A DNA stretch of 64,000 bases, from NCBI GenBank assembly GCA_003344405.1, contig NOWV01000015.1, positions 124,001 through 188,000 of the forward strand. The letters are read 5' to 3'. The stretch is from Trichoplax sp. H2. Taxonomy: Eukaryota; Placozoa; Uniplacotomia; Trichoplacea. The position numbers were made by a program, and so were the translations under genes. The notes under the pieces were generated by a model, which was not told where the DNA came from, made no database searches, and saw nothing but the letters and a program-made list of their open reading frames with translations. Positions 37,301 through 46,828 of this stretch are shown in pieces. How positions within the stretch are numbered: position 1 is the stretch's first letter; each line of letters starts with the position of its first letter.

Positions 37301-39547
37301 GAAATAAGTTTAAGCCTATGCCACCTTCCAAGTATGTTATTTACATAGATTGTTTGTCAATGTTTAGTACATGGAATGTCACTGTACGATTTCGAGATAT
37401 GACTAATGGTTATTTTTTGTATCGAATCTTGTAGTGAAAATCTATTACTATTAGAAAGTCCAAACTCTTACATGACCAATGATGAAACGCAACCAAGTCC
37501 AACTGAGCAGGATGTCTCCTTACCGCAGGATACCGCTGTTCAGCGATCCGATGTAGACAAACTTTTATCTTTCAGTCCTCAAGCAGAGCAAAGTAATACT
37601 ACAACAACTGCTACGGTACCTACTGAACCAGGCGAACAAGAAATTTTCATTGATACCCAACCCTCTGTGGCCATCAATCAGCCAGTGTCGATACAAGTAA
37701 TTTAAATTTAATAATATACCAGTAGCACTTGTTACGCAATATGTAATACTATATACTATAAATTTTGCACATGTTATACATTAACATTTCCAGCCTTGTA
37801 AGATACTAAAAAGCAATTCAAATTATTTTAAACTTGCAGCTACAAGAGACTCCAAAAAGTAAAAGTCAAAATACTGAAAAAACAGTATCTGACCCGAAGC
37901 CACAGGTTTTTACAGATTGATTCCTTAAAATTGCTTTTTATCCATGTATTTGGATGATAATATAGAATTAATCAATGGAAGCATTTCTTATTATTTTGTA
38001 CCTAAACGACTTAGATTGAAAATAAGTCAAATGCAACGGCAAATACTTCAGAAGAAATTGAAAACTCAGTGGTAATTGTCATTGAATAAAAAATTGCCTG
38101 ATAAAGATGTGGATTTGTTTATTACTCTGTCTCTTAACAATTGTAAACTTGATGTTTGATATTGCAATCTTAGACTGGCCCTACTCTAATGGAGACTGAA
38201 ATTGTAAGTCAACAGTTACAAAAGGAAAATCAAAGTTTACGAAAGGAAATCAATGCCCTAAGGAAGGGACGCGAAATGGATCGGAAGGAAAATGAAGAAT
38301 TAAAGTGCGTTTAGATGACCATTAAATTATAACTGAATAATGAAAACTAACTATTAGTACTAATATCACATCCAAATAAATCTAGATATGTTATGAACGA
38401 ATATGAAAGGACCATGAGCGAAATGATTGGTATGGAATTTTACTATTAACTAATATTTTAGTATTCACTCAATGAAAAATGTTCTTACAATGTAAAGAAC
38501 AGTTATGATATACTAATCCTTGGTGTACTAGACGTGTGTGATGTAAATAAATCTATTCGTTCAAATATTAGTTCTCGTTATTCGGGAATTAAATGTTGAC
38601 AATTCGAGGCTGTTTCTGACACAATTACTAGTCTTACTGGTATTTTAGCTTCTTATCTATCAAAGCCATACTCAAATGTGAAATTGATGGATGTTATTAT
38701 ATAGAAACAACAGAAACCCAAAAGGCTGAACATAACCGAGAAATTGAAGAAATCTGTCGTGAAAGAGACCAGGTAAATACCCATATGATGTCATATTTCC
38801 GAAATTGAATAGGTTTACAAAGTCGTCTTGTACCGTTTGATATGACTCATGTCTATAACAAATATACATAACAGGCACAAGCTGATATTAATTCTGTAGA
38901 AACAGCATTTTCCGATCTTCACAAGAGATATGAAAAACTTAAGGGTTTCGTTGAAGGCTACAGAAAGGTATTCTGAAAGACAACGACTTGATGTTTAAAA
39001 TTCGTAAACAATAATGTAGAACTATTTATATTGTTATCACTAACCAAAATAAATAATTGCTATTATCAAGAACGAGGAAACTTTAAAGGCTTGCATCGTA
39101 GAATATCAACAAAAATTGAAAAAAAGCGAAAAACGTTATCAAACTTTAAAGAATCATGCTGAAGAGAAAATTGATAGGTTTGCTATTAGCAGCAGTGTTG
39201 GCAGTAATCATAAAATTACCCTTTTTTTGTAGAAAAGTAAGCATAAACATTTCTGTTTTATCAATATAGCGCTAACAAAGAAATAATAAACGTCCGAAAA
39301 GGACAGCAGGCTGAATTGGCAGCTTTGCAAGCCGCTTTACGTAGGGAGCAGGCGAAAAATGCTGGATTGGAAAGTAGCTTAAAACAGAAGGTACTTTAAG
39401 CTCATTCTTGCTAGGATATCGAGAATTGTACTATTTGCCGTCATTCTGTTAGCGCTTTAGTAACATGTTGGTTGCATTTTGCAGGTACAAGAGAACGCAG
39501 AATTAACATCGATATGTGATGAGCTAATTGGAAAGATAGGAAAGTAA
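28344..39547 (+). CDS. TACC: transforming acidic coiled-coil (TACC) protein
   Basis: 18-exon gene, 781 residues. Exons: 28344-28523, 33308-33409, 34301-34344, 34847-35082, 36185-36799, 36953-37002, 37108-37180, 37298-37331, 37435-37696, 37840-37905, 38015-38071, 38174-38304, 38386-38429, 38705-38772, 38875-38967, 39071-39177, 39270-39390, 39485-39547. TACC proteins sit at centrosomes and spindle microtubules with XMAP215/ch-TOG. The N-terminal two thirds are acidic and disordered; near residue 45-63 there is a SILKPS-KKVYF motif. The block RQSLYVKFDPYVK (about residue 418) is a TACC-family signature. The conserved C-terminal coiled coil (about 575-781) includes FSDLHKRYEKLKGFVEGYRK, then NEETLKACI, LAALQAALRREQAKN and the ending LTSICDELIGKIGK. 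Exon 5 could instead begin at a second in-frame acceptor at 36245. Further exons hidden in the 4.8 kb first intron cannot be excluded. Confidence 0.93.
28600..33000. repeat. TACTGTAC/GTACAGTAC palindrome-rich region in TACC intron 1
   Basis: The self-complementary words TACTGTAC, GTACAGTAC and ACTGTACAGT occur dozens of times in this interval, most densely at 32.09-32.93 kb, where they overlap into runs able to form hairpins. Around 30.3-31.7 kb, degenerate copies of a segment containing GATTGTC-TC-AAG and TTTTCCT-TACTC recur. Elsewhere in the window the words appear mainly near 20.45-20.52 kb. No protein-coding content is supported. Confidence 0.75.
32018..32800. repeat. triplicated ~300 bp direct repeat
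   Basis: Three direct copies share CCCGG-CCGGTCC-TTCCGG (near 32025, 32353 and 32633), then CCTGTATCCA, a CAAGA-TTATTCGATT block and, at the end, GTCACCCATTCACA followed by AATCCATACAGA. Periods are about 326 and 282 bases; the third copy is internally shortened. The CCCGG blocks are strikingly GC-rich for this genome. The copies lie within the palindrome-rich part of TACC intron 1 and carry palindromic TACTGTAC runs between the shared blocks. Confidence 0.85.
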
Positions 39548-40989
39548 TCGAAATAACTTGTATATATATATAAAGTCGGAGGCGAGAACAAATTTTGGTT
39601 ATTCATTCGTTCCAAGGAATCCAGTGGAAGCAAAGTTAAATTTTATGACCTGCTAGTCACTGTACAGTTAATAATCAATATAATTCATTTTACAATGATC
39701 ATTAAGAAAACATTTATTTAGTTATATGGCCAACGCTCTGTTGTAGAACTTCCTACTGAACTTGCGTTCTTTTTAAGGCATAATTTGTAATGTATGAATT
39801 CTATGAAGTTGGAATGTTTCTATTTCAAATTTATCACCATACTTTATTGATCTTTTCATAATAAATTGTTGTTGAAGCTAATTCTTCATAAAGAAGCTGA
39901 ATTTGGAGATTACAATAATTGCTTCGCTTTAATAATTAAATTAAACGACATTGAGATGAAATAAATGGCATTTAAAAGTTATGATTGTTTGATAAAGTCG
40001 CTATTTGGATTTTATTCCGCCTGTTATGCAAGCCGTACAGTACGAAGCATGCTGTTCAAAAAATTTTTCAAAACTTTTACGTCATTATGTTATGCACCTT
40101 ACAATTATTACTGCGATAGCTGTAATGGATTTAATGACTACCTGATAATCGTACAGAGTGCATTTTTGTGCTCAAACGTCCAGTATTTGAACGCACTTGC
40201 ATCGGGCAAGAAACATCATTTACTTGGGAATATGCTATGCACTTAATGTTGGCAGTATTATAGAGCTAAAAATCAGGTCATTATTGCTCAAAGTAGTATT
40301 TAAAACTTGCAGATCCATTAAATTAGCTATTCATATTTTTAAGCCAAAGTTAATAAAACTCGAGTTAGCTGATCAATGATAATTACATAATTGTAGTTTA
40401 CACTTCCACCTATTCGGCTGTTCATACCCTTGATAAAGGAATGTTTATAAAGCATCCCTTGCTGAGATACGTACTTACACATCAAGATCAAAATGTTGCT
40501 AATTTATGAGGAACAAGACTGTGGTAGAAGGTATTGATTTATGAAATCGTATAATTAATTAAAGGATAATTCCATCGGTACCTTTCTTCCTAGTACTGAT
40601 TGAATGTTCGCTTGATGCTTTTGAATGCTTTAATTAAATTTTATAAAAAGGATTTAAACAAATTTGCAATTGAGAATTAAATTATTCAAAATATTTTCTA
40701 TTGTTGCCTCATTCTTATTGGCTGGTTGTACGGCATCAAATTATTATTTATATCAATATGTACCTTGGTGAGCCTATGGTAGTCATAGCAAAATAGAATA
40801 AAAAATAGTTCCTATCGAAAACTTTTTCCGTAAAGGTATAGTATCACATTTTTCTATCTACCGTTTAGAGAGGAAGGTTTTTCTAGTCCTATCGGAAAGG
40901 TTCCTGGGATTGGACTTTTCTAGTCAGCGGGAAACTTACCATTATAGTGTATTCTATCGATCAGCATATCGTGGCGATCCTTTAATTTA
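39548..40989. other. TACC 3' flank and upstream region of the first DOMON gene
   Basis: 1.4 kb. Two overlapping short open frames at about 39.97-40.38 kb have no convincing protein features. Near 40.84-40.93 kb two related segments (GGAAGGTTTTTCTAGTCC and GGACTTTTCTAGTC) precede the start codon of the first DOMON gene and could be promoter-proximal. No other gene is seen. Confidence 0.45.
39860..39865 (+). terminator. candidate TACC poly(A) signal
   Basis: AATAAA about 310 bases after the TACC stop codon. It is the first clear canonical hexamer seen downstream. Motif evidence only. Confidence 0.35.
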
Positions 40990-43668
40990 ATGATGAATAT
41001 CTGTATAACTATTTTACTGGCTGTTTTAGCCTTGACGGTTGTAGATGGCCATATCCGTTTAAACTATCCGAAGGCAAGAATGTATGATTTTGACTTTTTG
41101 GATAATGTTCGAACTCGCAGCCCTTGTGGTATGCCAGAAAATGCTACTGGCACAGGTATCTTTAAAACTAAATTGATCACAGGCTCTAAGATTAGTATTA
41201 CTTGGCACATGGCATTTCCTCATGGTGGTGGTTTTCGTATCCAAATTTTACATGGTAACGGAACAATTTTACATGAATTAACCCCGACAAATAATACCAA
41301 TCCATGGTATTCTATCAGTAATTCCACTATTCAGAGCTATTTGGCTACTTTACCTAGTGGTTTTACTTGTGATCATTGCATTATTCGACTAACACGTAAT
41401 GCCAAGGAATGGTCCACTCCTAGTGGACCCTATATATTTTGGAGTTGTGCTGATGTAGAAGTCAATAATTTCCAATGCAATCAGTTAAATTGCTATCATG
41501 GAGGGAGCATAGCATCGAATTGTAATTCTGCTTCAGCAGTTTGTTCATGCCCCAATAATCAATTCTCGGGCGATCGCTGCCAATATATGAATGAATGTGA
41601 AACTTACGCAGACTGTAATAATAATGGTCTATGTGTAACCATTAATCAAGATTATTATTATCCGTTAAAGCAGTGCTTCTGCTCGGCTGGTTTCTATGGC
41701 TATAAGTGCTCTAAAACTTCCAATTTAACGGTGGTTATGCCTAATGATGTTTCCTCTTATTCCTACACGAAATTAGACAATAGCAGTGAAATCTGGTATA
41801 AAATTCTATCTGCTACTAATGAAGTGGAGGTTATTCATAAAACATTATCTACTAGTTGGGTAGGTTTAGGCTGGAGGCCACAAGGATTAAAAGCATCTTG
41901 CCAATTTTTCCCTCCTGGAGCGGCACCAGGTCTTATTAGTGGACCTGAAAGCGCTGTAGGTGAAGGAGGAAATCAACCAGAGGGCAATTCTGAAAGTACA
42001 AGTAAACCAGAAGGGGGTGCAGAAAGTACTGCTCAACCTGAAGGCAACGCTGGAAGTACCGCTCAACCCGAAGGCAACGCTGAAAGCACTGCTAAACCCG
42101 AAGGGGAAGGTGGAAGTTCAGAAAGTGGCGGCGCTGCTGGCAATCTTGTAACCCATGCCATGGATTGTACCGATATGGTGATTGGTAGTGCTCGAGGGAA
42201 TATGTTTCGATTATTTGATTACTATTCGCGTGATCGTAGTACACCTCGAATGGATTCCTATTTTGGTGGAGAAGACAGTATTACTGCAGCGGTGGGCTCC
42301 GAAAGCAACGGCTATACCACATTAAGATGGCGTAAGCAGTTAACTGCAGAAGGAACCACCGATCATACTATTCAGGATGAAGTATTGGATGTTATTTATG
42401 CTTATGGTCAAAAGTATCCTTACTCTCATCAATTTCCATCCGGTCTGCATAATTCGCATCGCTTAACCAATTACTATAATGATGATGAGCTCAAATATCA
42501 CGGTTATCAAAATCGTGGACGTAAAAGTCTCAATTTTTTTGGTGATTCCAAGTTAGTTACTAATACTTGTAGTGGTAGCTGGAAAACTGGATGTACCGGC
42601 AATTCTTGTTCTAATAACTTACAATGGAATATTTACAATGATGGAACAGTCCATTTTACAATGTCAGCAGTAACGGATAAATGGATTGGTTTAGGTATTT
42701 CAAATGATCATAAGATGGCCAAGACCGACGCCATCGTTGGTTGGGTAGGGAAAGTTGCCCCTGTCATTACCGATCGCTACATATCTAGCTATGCTCCTCC
42801 ACCAGTTGATGCTGTATCCAATGTTAACTTACTTGAAGGATCGAAATTGAATGGTACCACTACATTAAAATTTTATCGTCCAATTAATACGAGTGACTCA
42901 CAAGATATCAGTTTACATGGCTGCCATTACTTTATATTTGCGATTGGTGGTCAATATACTGATTCTAATTTTGCCATTTCCAAGCATGCCTCGACTCCAT
43001 TTATTACAAGTCGAAAAATTTGTATCGATGTTAATCAGTGTTCAAAGTCTTATTCACCGTTAGGTATTGACATCATGACTTCTACTCCTTGTAGTGGAAG
43101 CTGGGGTACACGATGCCTGAATGACCAATGCGCTAGCAATCTACGCTGGAATGTCTATAACGACGGAACGGTGCATTTCCAGATGTCGGCTGATACTGAT
43201 AAATGGCTTGGAATGGGTATTTCTGTGGATAAGAAAATGCCATCTTCAGATGCTATCGTAGGCTGGATATCCCAGGGTACTGCAAAGTTAAGAGATCGCT
43301 TTCTTAAAGGTTATTTTATACCTGCAGTCGATGCAATTACTAATGTCGATTTAATTAATGGTTCTCTCATCAATGGTATAACGACGCTAAACTTTAAGCG
43401 TGCTATGAACACCTCGGATTCACAAAATGATGTTAGTTTGCATGGTTGCCATTACTTTTTCTTGGGCACTGGTGGTAGTTATGATGATAATAACCTTGAT
43501 ATTGGTGTCCATCCTCAAACACCAGCTGTCGCTAAAATTCCAATGTGTCTTTATGCTAGTCGATGTACACAATTCAGTCCACCAGGAACTGGCGCAGCTG
43601 GCACTATTTTTACTCTAATTCATTTGGTCATTGCTGTCTTAAGCGTCTTGATTAGTAGTATTTTCTAA
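40990..43668 (+). CDS. secreted/GPI-anchored LPMO-like + EGF + triple DOMON protein
   Basis: Single-exon gene, 892 residues. Residues 1-20 form a signal peptide whose predicted cut (VDG|H) leaves His21 as the mature N-terminus. Residues ~21-160 form an unassigned domain with histidine-brace features: N-terminal HIRLNYP, CGMP, WHMAFPHGGGFR (His73, His78), the pair Cys127/Cys130, and FWSCADV at the end, close to the C-terminal CAD[IV] of AA15-type LPMOs. Two EGF-like modules follow (Cys163-197 and Cys203-240). DOMON 1 (about 245-525) contains CTDMVIG and a loop with a PEGNAxSTAxP-type repeat. DOMON 2 and 3 each show W[IL]G[LM]GIS, a K-M-x3-DAIVGW motif (candidate haem Met) and LHGCHYF (candidate haem His). 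A hydrophobic tail after a small-residue stretch (TGAAG) suggests a GPI anchor. There is a tandem paralogue 3.2 kb downstream. Enzymatic activity is inferred, not shown. Confidence 0.85.
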   Translation: MMNICITILLAVLALTVVDGHIRLNYPKARMYDFDFLDNVRTRSPCGMPENATGTGIFKTKLITGSKISITWHMAFPHGGGFRIQILHGNGTILHELTPTNNTNPWYSISNSTIQSYLATLPSGFTCDHCIIRLTRNAKEWSTPSGPYIFWSCADVEVNNFQCNQLNCYHGGSIASNCNSASAVCSCPNNQFSGDRCQYMNECETYADCNNNGLCVTINQDYYYPLKQCFCSAGFYGYKCSKTSNLTVVMPNDVSSYSYTKLDNSSEIWYKILSATNEVEVIHKTLSTSWVGLGWRPQGLKASCQFFPPGAAPGLISGPESAVGEGGNQPEGNSESTSKPEGGAESTAQPEGNAGSTAQPEGNAESTAKPEGEGGSSESGGAAGNLVTHAMDCTDMVIGSARGNMFRLFDYYSRDRSTPRMDSYFGGEDSITAAVGSESNGYTTLRWRKQLTAEGTTDHTIQDEVLDVIYAYGQKYPYSHQFPSGLHNSHRLTNYYNDDELKYHGYQNRGRKSLNFFGDSKLVTNTCSGSWKTGCTGNSCSNNLQWNIYNDGTVHFTMSAVTDKWIGLGISNDHKMAKTDAIVGWVGKVAPVITDRYISSYAPPPVDAVSNVNLLEGSKLNGTTTLKFYRPINTSDSQDISLHGCHYFIFAIGGQYTDSNFAISKHASTPFITSRKICIDVNQCSKSYSPLGIDIMTSTPCSGSWGTRCLNDQCASNLRWNVYNDGTVHFQMSADTDKWLGMGISVDKKMPSSDAIVGWISQGTAKLRDRFLKGYFIPAVDAITNVDLINGSLINGITTLNFKRAMNTSDSQNDVSLHGCHYFFLGTGGSYDDNNLDIGVHPQTPAVAKIPMCLYASRCTQFSPPGTGAAGTIFTLIHLVIAVLSVLISSIF

Positions 43669-44007
43669 CTGGTTCTACGTGCAGCATGATTAATGGGATT
43701 ACTGTTCATGCTAATATTGATTCATTATTCGGGTCTATTTGAAATAGAATATCGTATAGCTGATTCATTGCAATTTAGTAGAGTAAGGATTGATTTGTAA
43801 TCAATTGCCACTGCTAGATGGGCCACTAATTTTAGATTATATGCAAGCCACAAGCTGTTGTTAGAAAATTCAGCAAGTGATCATATTAATCTCAATTCTG
43901 CTTCTTTTTTTTCGTTAACAAATATATCATATAATGAATGATACCGATTCAAAGGAATTAAGAATTTATATGTATTAATTTCTTAAAGTAGAGTAGATTA
44001 TGGTGAA

Positions 44008-44013
44008 AATAAA
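44008..44013 (+). terminator. candidate poly(A) signal of the first DOMON gene
   Basis: AATAAA 340 bases after the stop codon. Motif evidence only; an earlier non-canonical signal could be used. Confidence 0.3.
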
Positions 44014-44454
44014 ATTCAAAAAGAAAACGTATCTTATAGCAATGTTTAATTCTCAACAACACTGTACTTTCAGAAGATAAAATATTATGCTTAATTTTAA
44101 TTAAATTGAAAAGTCGAGTTGTTCAGTAAAGTGTATTTCTGAACAACCTATCTAACCCGTTGTATCAAATAAAGTAAGCATTAAAATTTAGAAATGTTAA
44201 AGTTTAATAAAATTTATCTCTGAATAGGACTTTTTTGACGCATACATGAATTTGCTTCAAGGATAAAATTTCAACCATTGAGGCATTAAGAAAGTCCATT
44301 AGGAAATATTTAGTAAAGTTTTCTTTCGACATAGCATTATGAACGCATTTCGTAAATATGCGTAAATGACAATATTTCAATAAATTTACGCCTGAAGAAC
44401 AAGATTAAGTAGTAGTCTAAAATTTTCTATTCAGTCCAATAGTAAGTAAGTGTA

Positions 44455-45090
44455 CAGAATTGTCCGTCAAGTAATTTCATAGAGTAGAATCGATTGAGTC
44501 TATGGGTCTGTTTTATATCACCTACAATGATAATTGCTATAGCTCAATTCTATCTTATGGTAATACCTATATAAACCTATATAGACATGTAGACATACCA
44601 TGCAATACTGTATAGATTTAAATGTAAGATATTCGCATGATGTAGTAGAACCTAACAGATGTACGAATTAAGCTGTTGTATATCATCTGCTTTGATCATT
44701 TACTATAACTCGATTCTATCCTTTGATTATAGCTATATAGATATAACTTGTAATGTAGATTTATCCGTTAAGTATTTTCATAAAGTAAAGTAAAACCTAA
44801 TTGATACAAGAGTTTGGCGGTTGTATATCATGTACAAGATTTCTAATTGCTATAGCTCGATTCGATCTTTTGGTTATACCTATACAAACATGCAGACATA
44901 CCATGCAATATAGATTTATCCGTCAAGTACTTTCATAGTGGAATAAAACTTAATTGACACGAATATTAGGCTGTTGTATATCATCTACAATAATAATAAT
45001 TGCTATAGCTCGATTCGATCTTTGGATTACATCCATATAGATATGTAGATGAACCATTTGATATAGATTATCCGTCAAGTATTTTATGGT
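44455..45090. repeat. degenerate tandem repeat, ~150-165 bp unit, four copies
   Basis: The core ATTGCTATAGCTCGATTC, followed by a CTTTGGTTATACCTATA-like stretch, GTAGACATACCATGCAATA and TCCGTCAAGTATTTTCATA, recurs with its GCTAT near 44536, 44702, 44849 and 45002. Copies are diverged and spacing varies (166, 147, 153). No coding potential. Confidence 0.8.
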
Positions 45091-45599
45091 CTTATTACAG
45101 ACAGATCGTGAGCTCATCACTTTTTTAACAAATAAATTCAAAATTATATATGCTTGAGAACTTTAGCATTAGTCAAATTTTATTATCCCATTCTGCACAG
45201 CTTATTGAGCATATATATCGCTTCTAGACATTATTAATTAAGGATAGAATACTAGAATACATATTAAAATAGAAATATGTTGGAAATTAGCTAGATATGT
45301 TTCGAAAGATTATCAAATCAATTTTCTATTCCAGTAAAATTTTTACAATAAACAGAGTAATCACTATAGTTTTAATTAAGCGTTTTCTACTGACTTTCAG
45401 AGTATAATATCTCCCTGTATACTACTTTACATATTAATTTTCTCTGCTTCGTTCTATTAACCTATCCGAGAAAGGGTAAAGGGATATCGCTGAATTGTGA
45501 CTTAAACTAGTTAATTCATAGTACAGCATGATACATCAATAACAGCTGCCGATGCTTCTTGATGCCCTCCCTTTTCCCCAATTATGGAAATCATCACAA

Positions 45600-46010
45600 G
45601 AAATGGACTCCTGTAGCGTATTGCTTGAAGTCCTCAGAAAAGTATCCTAGCAGCTTAATTCAATAACTAAATAATTTCCTTCCCGCAGTTTATTTGCTTT
45701 AAACCACTTGGTAAGTACCCTAGTTACGTCATAAAAACGTAGCCGAATTATAAAAACATTCAGCCTAATTAATTCTCTCCTGTAGCTTATAGCTTGAAAT
45801 TATGAAAATACCTAATCAAAGTGATTCCCTCCTGCGATATCATGCTTAGATTATTAGGAAAGCACCCAAATGGATTCCTTCCTGCAGCTTATTGCTTCAA
45901 AACATAAAGGAAGCAAGCAAAAAAAAGCGGCGAAATTATGCACGCACTGAACTAAATGGATTCTTTCCTGTAGTTTATAGCTTTAAATCATTAGAAATGT
46001 ATCCTGGCCG
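45600..46010. repeat. short degenerate repeat, six copies
   Basis: A segment like TTCCTTCCTGCAGCTTATTG followed by CTTGAAAT and a run ending in GTATCCT occurs six times, beginning near 45604, 45677, 45772, 45822, 45872 and 45960. Spacing is 50-98 bases. The copies fit an old minisatellite or array remnant. Confidence 0.7.
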
Positions 46011-46828
46011 TCTAATTGGAAAGTCATACAGACTCACTTGCTATGAATGATCAAAGTGGTATTAAAGTGTAAGTAAACACCATCTTTTCACACTTGTTTC
46101 CTAACGCAGACAATTAAATTCGATAGAGGCATTTCAAGGCAGAAATGGCCGAGGACAATACAGTAACGAGCAGTTAAATGAAACTTGAAGATATATTACA
46201 TCGTCGATACGAAGTAACTGCAACCTTCAACTCTATCGATATAAATGATAATTTAATCCCTCAACACATTATACCTTCGACTTTAATCGGGATTAAATTT
46301 CTAGCTATCATCGATATTTTTGTACTTGCTCTTAAAGAAGCCATTTGTATAATGTCTTAATCCAACTGATCATTGGAAGCTTATTGTATATTGTTGCCAT
46401 CGTTTATTGACAGCAGTCTATTATGTCAATAAATTCACTCCGATAACCAATTGGAGCTCCTGCATTAAATAGGAAATTGTAACAATTCTAATTATATAAT
46501 TAATTATTGATCCTCTACCATGCTATGTTATTGTCAAGGATTAAACCAGATGATTGGTTCGTAAGGAGATTATCGTAATAATGCTATAGGTGAAAAATAG
46601 AGAATAAGGTCATGACTTTACGGAAGAAACTCTCGCCAGTATAATTATAATCCCTGAGCAGACCTATACAAAAATAGCAGGAAGCGAACAAAGGCCAAAA
46701 AATGACTATTTAATCATCCATTTACATACTTTCTTTGTGCTTATTTGAACTTTAGATCCAATTTTAATCTATATCAACAAGAAAGGCGTTGAGAGAACGA
46801 ATAGTGGTGATCAATCCATGTATTCAAG

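Larger units (their letters stand above)
43669..46828. other. spacer between the two DOMON paralogues
   Basis: 3.2 kb without a supported gene. It holds two different degenerate tandem arrays (about 44455-45090 and 45600-46010) and one CTCCCTGTAT copy at 45411-45420. A short frame at 46178-46360 begins with ATG but has no recognisable features. Confidence 0.5.

Noticed and set aside
39965-40379. Two overlapping short frames between TACC and the DOMON gene
   Set aside because: No motif, no splice context; typical chance frames.
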